Positions 1 to 8,107 are shown, counted from the stretch's first letter. The stretch is DNA of 64,000 bases from CBDATA01 sp965215615 (GCA_965215615.1 OZ244068.1:1550001-1614000); one strand, 5' to 3'. Translations and numbers: made by a program. Notes: a model not told the origin generated them from the sequence alone.

Positions 1-1455
1 CCGGCCGCCGCCCGCGAGGATCTCTTCGAACCCCTTCCCGGAGTCGGTGGGGGACTCTACGGGTTCCCGCCGACGGTGGGCGACCGGGCCGAAACCGGCC
101 CGCTCTCGATCACTGCCCCCACCGCTCCCGCGGTCCTCGAAGCGCTCCACCGTCGTTCGGGCCGCCTTCCGCTGGCCCGCGTGGCCGATCCCGCCATCCG
201 GCTTGCAGCCGAAGGAATCCTTCCCGATCCCACCTTTTTCGCTCACCGCGCCGCGGGCGACCGAAGGCTCGCGCGCACCCCGGCGGCAGCCCGCCTCCAC
301 GCACGGGAAGACGGGAGTCTTTTCCTGCCCGCCCATCCGGACGACCGGCTCCGGAACCCCGAACTCGCGGCTTCCCTCGAACTCTTCGCGAGCGAAGGCG
401 CGGCTCCCTTCCATTTCGGCGAACCGGCAAAACGGCTCCTCGGCGCGGAGGGCGTTCTCCTCCAATCCTCCGACCTCGAGCGGATCCCGGAAGAAATCCG
501 CTTCGAGGCACCGCTCTGGTTTTCCTTTCGGGGACGGAGGATCGGAACCCTCGGTGGCTCTTCCGGCGGCCCGACGCTCGCCCAGACGCTCCTCCATATG
601 GAATCGCTCGGGGTAGATGCGGACGACGAGGCGGCCTTCCTCCACTGCCTGGCCGAGTCGCTGCGGCTCGCGTTCTCGGACCGGTTCCGCCACCTCGGAG
701 ACCCCGAAAGCGTTCCGGTTCCGCTCGCCGGATTGCTCCATCCGGAATACCTGCGGGCCAGGCGGGAGGGAATCGAGCCGCGGGGCAAGCGGGCGAAGAC
801 GCTCCGGGAGGTGGACCCGGCCCCGTGGGCCCACTCGTCCCTATCCCCGCCCCCGTCTCCGGGAACGCCGGAAGGGGACTGCACCACCCACATCAACGTA
901 GTGGACGAAGACGGCTCGGCGGTCGCGCTCACCGCGACTCTCGGCGGGCGGTTCGGGTCGGCCTGGACCGCTCCCGGACTCGGCTATCCGATAAACAACG
1001 GGATGATGTGGTTCGACCCCCGACCCGGAACCCGGATCAGCACGAAGCCCGGCCGCCGGGCACTCCACGCCGCCGCCGCCGCGCTCGTTTTCGAGGATGG
1101 GCGGCTCTCCGCGGCCGTGGGGGCTCCCGGAGGAAGGCGGCTCATCTCCGCCGCTGCGTTGCTGCTCGCCCGGGTGTTCGGAGAGGGATTCGGACGGGGA
1201 GCTTCCATCCAGGAGGCGGCCTCGGCGGCGCGGATGCACGCGGACATCGGCGCGCTCGATCTCGATGAGCGGACTCCGGACTTGCCCGGAGTGGTGGCGG
1301 AGCTTCGCGCCCGGAGACATGCGGTCCGGATCGTCGAGGAAACCATCCTCACCGGCCACTTCGGACGCCCGAGCGGGCTGCTCCGGACGAGGGACGGTTT
1401 CGAGGCCGGAGTGGACCCGATCCGGAGCGCCCACGCCTTTGCCGTGGCCGATTGA
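1..1455 (+). CDS. gamma-glutamyltranspeptidase family protein, 5' end outside window
   Basis: The frame is open from base 1, so the start lies upstream; 484 codons are visible. Members are autocatalytically cleaved N-terminal nucleophile hydrolases, usually exported, that act on gamma-glutamyl compounds such as glutathione. The central feature is GDCTTHINVVD: the first Thr of TTH (codon 883-885) is the expected cleavage site and nucleophile of the small subunit. It is followed by the family pattern SAWTAPGLGYPINNGMMWF and later APGGRRLISAAALLL. Before it, the large-subunit segment VADPAIRLAAEGILPDPTFF and LASLELFASEGA-like stretches fit the family. The gene ends at TGA 1453-1455, just before a lipoprotein gene. 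The export signal cannot be judged because the N-terminus is missing. Substrate is unknown; family assignment is firm. Confidence 0.9.
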   Translation, partial: PAAAREDLFEPLPGVGGGLYGFPPTVGDRAETGPLSITAPTAPAVLEALHRRSGRLPLARVADPAIRLAAEGILPDPTFFAHRAAGDRRLARTPAAARLHAREDGSLFLPAHPDDRLRNPELAASLELFASEGAAPFHFGEPAKRLLGAEGVLLQSSDLERIPEEIRFEAPLWFSFRGRRIGTLGGSSGGPTLAQTLLHMESLGVDADDEAAFLHCLAESLRLAFSDRFRHLGDPESVPVPLAGLLHPEYLRARREGIEPRGKRAKTLREVDPAPWAHSSLSPPPSPGTPEGDCTTHINVVDEDGSAVALTATLGGRFGSAWTAPGLGYPINNGMMWFDPRPGTRISTKPGRRALHAAAAALVFEDGRLSAAVGAPGGRRLISAAALLLARVFGEGFGRGASIQEAASAARMHADIGALDLDERTPDLPGVVAELRARRHAVRIVEETILTGHFGRPSGLLRTRDGFEAGVDPIRSAHAFAVAD

Positions 1456-1481
1456 CCCCGATACAATCTCGTCCGTATATC
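1452..1481 (+). promoter_or_regulatory. candidate promoter of the spondin-like lipoprotein gene
   Basis: TTGACC (1452-1457) lies 18 bases before TATATC (1476-1481), which would put the transcript start near 1488 and leave a leader of about 33 bases with AAGGAG at 1504-1509. A second reading, TTGCCG (1439-1444), 17 bases, TACAAT (1462-1467), is also possible. Both are weak sigma-70-like matches seen by eye. Confidence 0.3.
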
Positions 1482-1520
1482 CGGCTTTTCACGCCCGACG
1501 CACAAGGAGTTCGTCAAAAA

Positions 1521-2309
1521 ATGACCAAGCGCATCCTGCTTTACGGAATCGCCGTTCTTGCTCTTGCTTTCGCCGCCTGCGATGACGATGACGATGCTCC
1601 GTCTCCCGCACCGGCCCCGGCTCCGGCACCCGCTCCGGCTCCGGCACCCGCTCCGGCTGAAGAGGAGGAAGAGGTGCCCGAGATGGCCGAGTTCCACATC
1701 ACCTACGAAGCCCACATCAGCTCGAACCCCACGCTCCAGGCTCTCTTCGGGGCCACCCCGTTCCCCGAGGGTGTCGGCACCGCGCCTCCCTTGATCATGG
1801 TCGCCCACCCGATAGGGGAGCATCTCTTCGAAGAGGGCGGAATCGCGAGCGACGGCCTCAAGGTGCTCGCCGAGACCGGCGCTTCTGACATGATCGTGGC
1901 CGAAGCCGAAGAAAAGGGCTTCACCGTGCTCATGACCACCGAGGCCGAGCTCGCCGCCGTGATTCTTCCCGGAGGGGATCCGCACATCGAACTCCACAAG
2001 GATCAGCCGTGCGTCAGCTTCGCCCAGATGATCGCCCCCAGCAGCGACTGGTTCATCGGTGTATCGAGCGTCTGCGCCTGGGATGAGGAAGATGGCCACT
2101 GGCTCGACGAGATCGAGCTGGAATCGGTCGCCTACGATGCCGGGACCGCCGAGGGCGAAGACTTCATGTTCAAGGCCATGGACGGCAGCGACGAGACCGA
2201 TCCGCGCGAGCCCATCACCGAGCTGGACGTCGCCCCGTTCAGCCCCGCCGGCACGCCGGTTTCGACGATCCACGCCCACTTCGAAGGAGAAGGGCACGAA
2301 GAGGAATAG
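1521..2309 (+). CDS. spondin_N-domain lipoprotein
   Basis: The 262-residue product starts at ATG 1521, chosen because AAGGAG lies 11 bases upstream and the N-terminus is then a textbook lipoprotein signal with lipobox LAFAAC (Cys 20). A stretch of five Asp and a Pro-Ala tandem linker (coded by CCGGCTCCGGCACCCGCT-type repeats around 1610-1660) follow, then an acidic run. The rest matches the spondin N-terminal domain: FPEGVGTAPPLI, ASDGLKVLAETGA, CVSFAQMIAPSSDWFIGV (normally PSPDWFVG) and VAYDAGTAEGEDF. In bacteria such domains sit on secreted or surface lipoproteins and are presumed to mediate binding; the function is not established. The repeat linker probably acts as a flexible spacer from the membrane. 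Confidence 0.85.
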   Translation: MTKRILLYGIAVLALAFAACDDDDDAPSPAPAPAPAPAPAPAPAPAEEEEEVPEMAEFHITYEAHISSNPTLQALFGATPFPEGVGTAPPLIMVAHPIGEHLFEEGGIASDGLKVLAETGASDMIVAEAEEKGFTVLMTTEAELAAVILPGGDPHIELHKDQPCVSFAQMIAPSSDWFIGVSSVCAWDEEDGHWLDEIELESVAYDAGTAEGEDFMFKAMDGSDETDPREPITELDVAPFSPAGTPVSTIHAHFEGEGHEEE

Positions 2310-2351
2310 GAACCTCGGGAAACGGAGCGGGCCGCGCCTACACTGACCGGC

Positions 2352-3809
2352 GTGGCCCCGCCCCGCGACAAGACATCCGAGCCGACCCGGGAGACCTCCT
2401 CCCGGGTCGTTGTCGTTGGGGCCGGACAGACCGGAACCGAGATCGCCCGCCAGCTCGGTGCGGACCGCGAGGTGGCGGTTCTCGATCTCGACCCCCAAAA
2501 GCTCGAGCGTCTCACCGAGGGCTGGAGCGGAAAGCCGCTCCGTGTCCTCGCGCGTGACGGAACGAGCGCGCTCGCGCTTCGCGAGGCGGGAGCGGAAGGC
2601 GCGGACTGGGTCATCGCCGCGACCAACCGCGACGACGTGAACATCGAGGTCTGCCGGGTCGCCGGAGAACTCCATCCGCGCCCGAGCACCATCGGCGCGG
2701 TGCGTGCCAGCGACCGGAGCGAGCTCCTGCAGTCCACCGGCGCGGTGAGCATCATCCGGCCGGCGGTGATCGCCAACCACATCCGGAACCGGGTAGAGCG
2801 CTCGCACCAGGTGGCCACCTCGCTCGGGCTCGGGCTCGGCGAAATCCGGGAAATCCAGGTGCTGCCCACCTCTCCGGCGGTGGGCGTGAAACTCCGGGAT
2901 CTGGGGGCCCGCAAGTGGCTGGTGGCGGGCATCTACCGCACCGGCGCTTTCGTCGTTCCGGACGGGGATGCCGTCATCGAGACCGGCGACCGGCTGCTCA
3001 TCACCGGCGACCCGGAAGTCGCGCCCGGCGCGGCGGAATTCCTCCGCGAGGGGAAATCCCTGTTCCCGCTCCAGTTCGGCCGCGAGCTCGTGATCTATGC
3101 CGAGCGGCCGCTCCCCGAAATCGCCTGGCGCGAAGCCGAGTATCTCTTCCGGACCTCGCGCGCCCAAAGGTTCCGCATCGTGGCCCCCGCCGACATCGAG
3201 CCACCCCCCGGTTTCGGGGTTTCCGAAACGGAATGCACCCGCATCCCGCTCGGCCAGGACCCGGTCGAGGATGCGGGGCGCGAGGCGGGCTGCGTCGTGT
3301 TCCCCCTGAAGGAGCCGTCCCTCCTCGCCCGGCTCGGACTCAACACCAGCCGCTCGCTCGCCACCATGGCCCGCTTCCCCTGCCCGGTCCTGATTCCCGG
3401 AGGACGCTTCCCCTGGGAGCGGGTCGTCCTGCCGATCACCGACCTCGAGCACACGCTCGCCGCCGCCGACACCGCCCTCGGACTCGCTCGCCAGTTCGAC
3501 ATTCCGCTCACCATCCTCTCGGTGAAGCCGCCTTCGTTCATCAGCCAGGCACCGGAGGAACACCAGGAGACACTGGTCGCCATCGTCGAACGCATGGCCC
3601 GGCTCTACCGGACGCGGGTTCCGGTCGTCGAAGGGCTCGGGAATCTCCCCCGCCAGGTGGCTTCGATGACCGAGCCCGGCGATCTGGTCGTGGTCGGCTA
3701 CGACATCCGCCGCGGCGGGTCCTTCCTGCGCCCCGACCAGGCACTCCACCTGATGATCCGGGTCCGCGCCAGCGTGCTCGCCCTCCCGCTCCACGCCGCC
3801 CGCCACTGA
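2352..3809 (+). CDS. TrkA-type potassium channel regulatory protein fused to a UspA-like domain
   Basis: 485 residues from a GTG start 42 bases after the previous stop. Residues about 19-130 form an RCK_N (Rossmann) domain with VVVVGAGQTGTEIARQL and the acidic end of the second strand, VLDLDPQKL, as expected for NAD(H) binding. Residues about 150-235 are RCK_C (GVKLRDLGARKWLVAGIYR, DRLLITGDPE). The last 130 residues (VVLPITDLEHTLAAADTALG to RVRASVLALPL) look like a universal-stress-protein domain. RCK proteins gate K+ channels or Trk/Ktr transporters on the cytoplasmic face. No TrkH/KtrB membrane subunit is in the window, so its partner must be elsewhere. The Trk assignment is good; the UspA part is inferred from pattern. 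Confidence 0.85.
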   Translation: MAPPRDKTSEPTRETSSRVVVVGAGQTGTEIARQLGADREVAVLDLDPQKLERLTEGWSGKPLRVLARDGTSALALREAGAEGADWVIAATNRDDVNIEVCRVAGELHPRPSTIGAVRASDRSELLQSTGAVSIIRPAVIANHIRNRVERSHQVATSLGLGLGEIREIQVLPTSPAVGVKLRDLGARKWLVAGIYRTGAFVVPDGDAVIETGDRLLITGDPEVAPGAAEFLREGKSLFPLQFGRELVIYAERPLPEIAWREAEYLFRTSRAQRFRIVAPADIEPPPGFGVSETECTRIPLGQDPVEDAGREAGCVVFPLKEPSLLARLGLNTSRSLATMARFPCPVLIPGGRFPWERVVLPITDLEHTLAAADTALGLARQFDIPLTILSVKPPSFISQAPEEHQETLVAIVERMARLYRTRVPVVEGLGNLPRQVASMTEPGDLVVVGYDIRRGGSFLRPDQALHLMIRVRASVLALPLHAARH

Positions 3810-3821
3810 CGGACACCTCGG

Positions 3822-4856
3822 TCAGCGGTTCCGAAGCGCTTCGGCGGCGGCTTCCTCCACCTCTGCTTCGACCTCGCGTTCGGCTTCTTCGAGCGCCGCT
3901 TCGTCAGCGCGCCCGCTCTCTTCGAGCCAGTTCCGGAACAGGCGGACCGGATCCCGCCGGCCGTACCAGGCGAAGAGTTCCGGGGAGAGCAGGCGCCGGC
4001 CGATCCCTTCGTCGTGGGTCGCGTGTCCACCCATCCGGAAAGTCTCCGCCACCACCAGAACCGGGCGGGCTTCTTCGAGGCACAGACGGCGCGCCATCCG
4101 GATTCCGGCATACACGTCGAGGACGTGATTCCCCTCCACACCGAGCGCGCGCACGCCGTACGCCTCGCCAAGGGATGAAAAGCCGCTTTTCGCTTCCTCC
4201 CGCGCCGGGGTTCCGAGCGCTATCTGGTTGTTCTGGATGACCACGATCAGGGGGGCACCGAGCGCCGTCGCCGAAACGAGTCCCTCGTGGAAGCCGGCGG
4301 TGGCCGTCGAACCGTCTCCCACGAAGGTCAGCCCCACCCGGTCCTCGCCGCGAAGCCGATAGGCGAGCGCCATTCCGGCGAGCACCGGGACCAGCGAACC
4401 CACCATGCTGATCGGTGCCACGATGCCCCGGTCCGGGTCCCCGAAGTGGAGGTCGCGCCCCTTCGCAGGGCCTTCCCGATCTCCGAGGATCCCGCGGAAC
4501 ATCCCGGCGAGCGGCATCCCCCGTTCGTGGCAGGCTCCGGCGTTGCGGATCATCGGCCCCACTGCATCCCGGGGGCCGAGCGCGTGGCACGCCCCCACGG
4601 TGACTGCCTCCTCCCCGGTCCCGAGCCACGCCTTGGAGAGCTGGCCGGATCGCACCCAGCGCTTGAGCTGGTGATCGTGGAGCCGGTTGCGAACGAGCCC
4701 GCGGTAGAGGTGGAGCTCCCCGGAAACACCCAGTCCTTCCGCCTCGCGGGCGCGCTGGGCGTCCCGTTCCCGCACTTCCCGGAACCATGCGGCGGCTTCC
4801 GGGTCCGGCTTTCCTTCGAGGTACTCCGGAGGATCGAGGCCGGCTACCGGGCGCAT
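3822..4856 (-). CDS. thiamine-diphosphate dehydrogenase E1 component, alpha subunit
   Basis: 344 residues, ATG at 4856. It is the alpha chain of a pyruvate or branched-chain 2-oxoacid dehydrogenase E1, which decarboxylates the 2-oxoacid on ThDP and passes the acyl group to lipoyl-E2. The ThDP/Mg motif runs from GDG (residues 180-182) to NN (209-210), and ETFRMGGHATHDEG resembles the usual YRxxGHSxxD active-site loop. KAWLGTGEEAVTVGACHAL matches the family's N-terminal conserved block. An E1 beta gene normally follows or is fused; here the gene ends the operon, 12 bases after dacB, with a convergent gene beyond. The alpha subunit alone cannot form the active site, so a beta subunit must be encoded elsewhere. 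Substrate is not determinable. Confidence 0.9.
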   Translation of the reverse strand: MRPVAGLDPPEYLEGKPDPEAAAWFREVRERDAQRAREAEGLGVSGELHLYRGLVRNRLHDHQLKRWVRSGQLSKAWLGTGEEAVTVGACHALGPRDAVGPMIRNAGACHERGMPLAGMFRGILGDREGPAKGRDLHFGDPDRGIVAPISMVGSLVPVLAGMALAYRLRGEDRVGLTFVGDGSTATAGFHEGLVSATALGAPLIVVIQNNQIALGTPAREEAKSGFSSLGEAYGVRALGVEGNHVLDVYAGIRMARRLCLEEARPVLVVAETFRMGGHATHDEGIGRRLLSPELFAWYGRRDPVRLFRNWLEESGRADEAALEEAEREVEAEVEEAAAEALRNR

Positions 4857-4868
4857 GCCGCGCGAGCG

Positions 4869-6323
4869 TCAGGAGTTCGCGACGCTCGCCCACGAGACGA
4901 GCTCGGCCGCGATCCGGTTCTCCACCTCGTCTCCGCTCCACTGCCGGACGCCATTCGTGATGACCGAGAAGCCGATCGCGCGCTCCGCCGGCCCGTGGGG
5001 GAAGGCGATCCCGGAAAGCGAGCTCACCCCGCTCAGACTCCCGGTCTTGGCCATCACCTGACCGAGGGTATTTTCGGAGCGCATCCGGCGGGCGAGCGTG
5101 CCATCCACTCCGGAAACCGCGAGCGAGCACAGAAAATCGGAACGGAGTTCGGGCGGGCGATACATGTCCCGAACGATCGCGACCAGGATGCGGGTGCTGA
5201 GCCGGTTCTCGCGCGAGAGGCCGGAACCGTCGGCAATCCGGAAATCGCCCGCCGGAAAGCCGAGCCCCACGATGTACTCCTCGAGCGCCGCGGCCCCCTT
5301 CGCCATCGTTCCCGGCGCTCCCCAGCGGTGCGCGCCCGCCGTGAACAGCAACTGCTCGGCCGACCAGTTGTTGCTGTATTTCCCGAGCGCTTCGAGCACC
5401 TGGGGCAACGCCGCCGATTCGTGTCGGTAGAGGAGCGCCTTCTCCCGGGGGTTCGGGAGCGATGCCCGCGCCGGTGTGCCTTCGACCGTGATGCCCCGCT
5501 CTTCGAGCTTTCCCTGAAAGGCGTAGCCGAAGTAGAGAGCCGGCTCGGTCGCGGTGAACCGCGCGACCCGCTCGTCGCCGCTGCGGAGAATCCTCCCCTG
5601 CACCCGCGCCCGCCGGCTCCCCCGCCGCTGCACCAGAATGTAGGGACGGCCCGAGTTCCGGAGCACCATCCGGTTGTCCAGATCGAAGTAGCCATGCCCT
5701 TCGTCCCGCAATTCGGGACGGTCGCCACCTCCGGGAACTCCGGCGATTTCGACCCGGTTCCACATGTAGCCGAGGGCGCTCTGGATCGGCAGCTTCTTCT
5801 GCATCAGGGCAGCGATCTGTCGCGGATCGTCCTCCTGCGCTTCGAAGAAGCTGTCGTCGAGCAGGATGCCGCCCCGGATGGCGGTGATTCCGGCGGCCGC
5901 GATCGAGTCTGCAACGAAAGCCATGTCGTGCCGGGTGAACGAAGGGTCGCCGCTGCCGACCACATGGACCGGCCCGTGGATCACGCCGTTCTCATCCGGC
6001 GGAGCGTCCACGTAGAACCGGGTCGGGAACCGGTAACTCGGCCCCAGATAGTGGAGGCAGGCGCCCATCACCGGCAACTTCATCCCGGAAGCCGGAACAT
6101 AGGTCCGGTCCGGGTTGTGGCTGAAGAGCGGCGCGCCGCTGTCCAGATGCTCTACGTGGATCCCGATGGCGCGGTTCAAGCCGAACCGCCGCCGGATGGC
6201 GTGGAGGCGACGTTCGAGATCGCGAACCCCGTCGTCCGGGAAAGGAGCAGCACCGGCTGCCAGCGGCACCGAAGCTCCGAGCATCGCGATGGCGGCCCGC
6301 CGTGTCACCCGATGCTCAGCCAT
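4869..6323 (-). CDS. dacB: D-alanyl-D-alanine carboxypeptidase/endopeptidase, PBP4 (peptidase S13)
   Basis: 484 residues, similar in length to E. coli PBP4. A signal peptide with TRRAAIAML (twin-arginine-like) and AAGA end takes it to the periplasm, where the family trims D-Ala or cleaves D-Ala-mDAP cross-links in peptidoglycan. All three penicillin-binding motifs are visible: SGMK (Ser79-Lys82) as SxxK, SNN in LGKYSNNWSAEQ, and KTG in MAKTGSLSGVSS. Family hallmarks VGSGDPSFT and FRIADGSGLSREN are present. Its ATG (6321-6323) lies inside the last codons of the upstream oxidoreductase gene, overlapping by 8 bases, so translation of the two is probably coupled. The downstream E1 alpha gene follows after 12 bases. 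Confidence 0.92.
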   Translation of the reverse strand: MAEHRVTRRAAIAMLGASVPLAAGAAPFPDDGVRDLERRLHAIRRRFGLNRAIGIHVEHLDSGAPLFSHNPDRTYVPASGMKLPVMGACLHYLGPSYRFPTRFYVDAPPDENGVIHGPVHVVGSGDPSFTRHDMAFVADSIAAAGITAIRGGILLDDSFFEAQEDDPRQIAALMQKKLPIQSALGYMWNRVEIAGVPGGGDRPELRDEGHGYFDLDNRMVLRNSGRPYILVQRRGSRRARVQGRILRSGDERVARFTATEPALYFGYAFQGKLEERGITVEGTPARASLPNPREKALLYRHESAALPQVLEALGKYSNNWSAEQLLFTAGAHRWGAPGTMAKGAAALEEYIVGLGFPAGDFRIADGSGLSRENRLSTRILVAIVRDMYRPPELRSDFLCSLAVSGVDGTLARRMRSENTLGQVMAKTGSLSGVSSLSGIAFPHGPAERAIGFSVITNGVRQWSGDEVENRIAAELVSWASVANS

Positions 6324-6984
6324 CCGGCGTTTCCTCCTGATCGGCGGCGACCAGCGCCTCCCGGAAAAAGGACTCCGGCCTCGCGCCCAGCACCTTCCGC
6401 ACCGCCCCCGCCGATTCGATCACGGTCAGCGGCACCGAGTTCGCCTGGTACCGGGCCGCGAGCTCCGGAAAATCCTGGGCCAGAACCACATCGGTCGAAA
6501 CCATCTCGCTCGCAACCGCGAACTGGACGGCCAGACCGGCCGCCGGGGGGCAGTAGGGTCAGGTGGGAGTCGTGAACACCCGGATATGTGCCGGCCGTCG
6601 CAGCCCGACGAGCGCTTCCCGGGTGCTGTCTTCGAGCGTCAGACCCTCTCCCGATACCCGCCGGATCGCATCCAGCAGCGAAGCGAATTCGTGCCCTTCG
6701 GGCAGGCCGAGAAACCGGACGCTTCCCGCTTCCTCACCCTCGAGCACGATCGCCGGTGTCGGCTGATCCGGGTTTTCTTCTTCCCGCACTTCGAGTTCCA
6801 CCGAAGGGTGGATCTCCGACAACTCGCGCAGCAGGGCCTCGGTCGTGGAGCAGGAAGGGCATTCCTTCCGGCCCGGAACGATCAACGGACTCGGCCGGAG
6901 AGTCCCGAGAACCATCTTCACCGGGTTTCGGAGGCCCGAAAAGATGTTGCGGACCGCTTCCCGGTCCGATTCGCGCAGGAGCAC
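6316..6984 (-). CDS. PDO-type protein disulfide oxidoreductase (glutaredoxin-like), predicted selenoprotein
   Basis: Read with TGA 6559-6561 as selenocysteine, the gene codes 222 residues from GTG 6984, the usual length of the two-unit PDO/glutaredoxin-like family (about 215-230). Unit 1 holds GRKECPSCSTTEALLREL (redox CPSC) and TPAIVLEGEE (cis-Pro), then RFLGLPEGHEFASLLDAI, a block very like archaeal PDO. Unit 2 has VFTTPT-U-PYCPPAAGLAVQF, where the family has TPTCPYCPLA, and NSVPLTVIE with the cis-Pro. So Sec replaces exactly the attacking cysteine of the second CPYC site. Without recoding, a 141-residue fragment stops just before this site. The dacB start overlaps its 3' end. Such enzymes catalyse thiol-disulfide exchange; no signal peptide is seen, so it is probably cytoplasmic. 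The alternative is a recent Cys-to-stop mutation. Confidence 0.85.
6526..6544 (-). promoter_or_regulatory. bacterial SECIS-like hairpin with GGUCU loop
   Basis: In the transcript, GGCGGCC pairs with GGCCGUC (six Watson-Crick pairs and one G-U) around the pentaloop GGUCU. The loop starts 22 bases after the UGA; in E. coli fdhF the same GGUCU starts 19 bases after it. Bacterial SECIS elements lie inside the coding region just downstream of the UGA, with G at the start of a small apical loop that binds SelB. Both spacing and loop fit this closely. The pairing was found by eye. Confidence 0.8.
6559..6561 (-). other. in-frame TGA, predicted selenocysteine codon
   Basis: The triplet is TGA on the minus strand and is followed by CCC TAC TGC, giving U-P-Y-C at the second redox centre of the PDO-type protein. 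Downstream coding continues in the same frame for 80 residues with clear thioredoxin-fold conservation and no further stop until TGA 6316-6318. Confidence 0.82.
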
Positions 6985-7019
6985 TTCACAATGAACTCTA
7001 ACAAACGACCTTTCCCGGT

Positions 7020-8006
7020 ATGCTTCGGGATCACGTGCTCCGTTCTTCTTCCACGCTCTTCCTGCTCGGCCTCGCGGCGATCCTCCACACCGGGTGCGGA
7101 CAGCCGGAGGACGACAGTGCCTCCGCCCGCTTCCTGAGCCTCGGCGGTGCTCCTCCGGGGGGAGCGTTTTTCGTGGTGGCGGGCGCGCTCGCCGAAGCGC
7201 TGGGCCAGAACGGCGGGTTCGAGATCACCGCCGAAGCCACCAAGGGTTCCGGCGAAAACATCCGCCGGCTGGCCCGCGGCGAGCTGGATCTCGCGCTTTC
7301 CAATTCGGCGGTGACCTACTTCGCCGCCCGCGGCGAGGATGGATGGGGCCAGTCCTACCCGGTTCAGGCGGTCATGACCCTCGCGCCCAACGTGGCCACC
7401 TTCGTCTCGCCGGTTCGTCATGAAATCGAGCAGATCGCCGATCTCGCCGGCCATCGGGTGGTGGTCGGCGTGGCGGGTGCCGGCTTCGAGCACTTCATCC
7501 GGCCGATCGTCGAGGCCCACGGAGTGAGTTACGAGGACTTCGTCCCGCTCTACAACACCCAGGCGGGCGCAGTGGACATGCTGACCGACGGTTCGGCGGC
7601 TGCGGCGTTCCTCGGAGGAGCCATCCCGACCGCTTCCATCGTCCAGGCGACCGCCGGAATGAACTCCCGGCTGGTTCCGCTCGACCCCGAAATCCGGGAG
7701 ATGCTTCCCCGGCAATATCCGTTCTACCGGCCGGCGGTCGTTCCCGCCGGAACCTACCGGAACCAGGACGAGGACTATGCCGGGCTCGATGTGGGCTCCA
7801 TGCACCTCATCACCCGCGCCGATGCCGATCCCGAGCTGATCTACCGGATCACCCGGACCCTTTACGAATCGCGCGATGCGGTCGTCGAAAAGCACCCCGC
7901 CGGACGGTCCATCAACGCCGAAAACGCGCCGCGAAGCACCGGGATTCCCTTCCACCCCGGTGCCGAGCGGTTCTACCGCGAAGCCGGAATCTGGCCGGAG
8001 AACTGA
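7020..8006 (+). CDS. TAXI-family TRAP transporter solute-binding lipoprotein
   Basis: 328 residues from ATG 7020, 35 bases from the divergent oxidoreductase start. The N-terminus is a lipoprotein-type signal ending LHTGC (Cys 25). The mature part has TAXI-subfamily blocks: LGGAPPGGAFFVVAGALAEA, ATKGSGENIRRLARGELDLA, LYNTQAGAVDMLTDGSAAAA and FHPGAERFYREAGIW. TAXI proteins capture an organic acid or amino acid in the periplasm (glutamate or 2-oxoglutarate in some cases) and deliver it to a Na+- or H+-coupled TRAP permease. The permease follows directly. The ligand cannot be told from the sequence. In Gram-negatives a lipid-anchored TAXI protein is less common than a soluble one. Confidence 0.88.
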   Translation: MLRDHVLRSSSTLFLLGLAAILHTGCGQPEDDSASARFLSLGGAPPGGAFFVVAGALAEALGQNGGFEITAEATKGSGENIRRLARGELDLALSNSAVTYFAARGEDGWGQSYPVQAVMTLAPNVATFVSPVRHEIEQIADLAGHRVVVGVAGAGFEHFIRPIVEAHGVSYEDFVPLYNTQAGAVDMLTDGSAAAAFLGGAIPTASIVQATAGMNSRLVPLDPEIREMLPRQYPFYRPAVVPAGTYRNQDEDYAGLDVGSMHLITRADADPELIYRITRTLYESRDAVVEKHPAGRSINAENAPRSTGIPFHPGAERFYREAGIWPEN

Positions 8007-8107
8007 TCTCCTCTCCCGCTTCCGGACGGCCGTCAGCGCCCCTTTCTTTCCGAAGTTTCGGAGTTCCGGCGCTCACCGTCCTGCTCACCGGGTTCGTCCT
8101 CCTCGAG

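Noticed and set aside
1610..1660. Tandem repeat as a possible CRISPR or regulatory repeat
   Set aside because: The repeats are in frame and encode the Pro-Ala linker of the lipoprotein; no spacer structure.
984..3806. A 940-codon open frame on the minus strand opposite the spondin and TrkA genes
   Set aside because: Arg/Gly/Asp-rich composition typical of the antisense frame of high-GC genes; it has no recognisable motif, while the plus-strand genes show clear domains.
3803..3828. Inverted repeat CCACTGAC...GTCAGCGG between convergent genes, as terminator
   Set aside because: One mismatch and no T-run on either side; the short gap between the two stops may explain the symmetry by chance.
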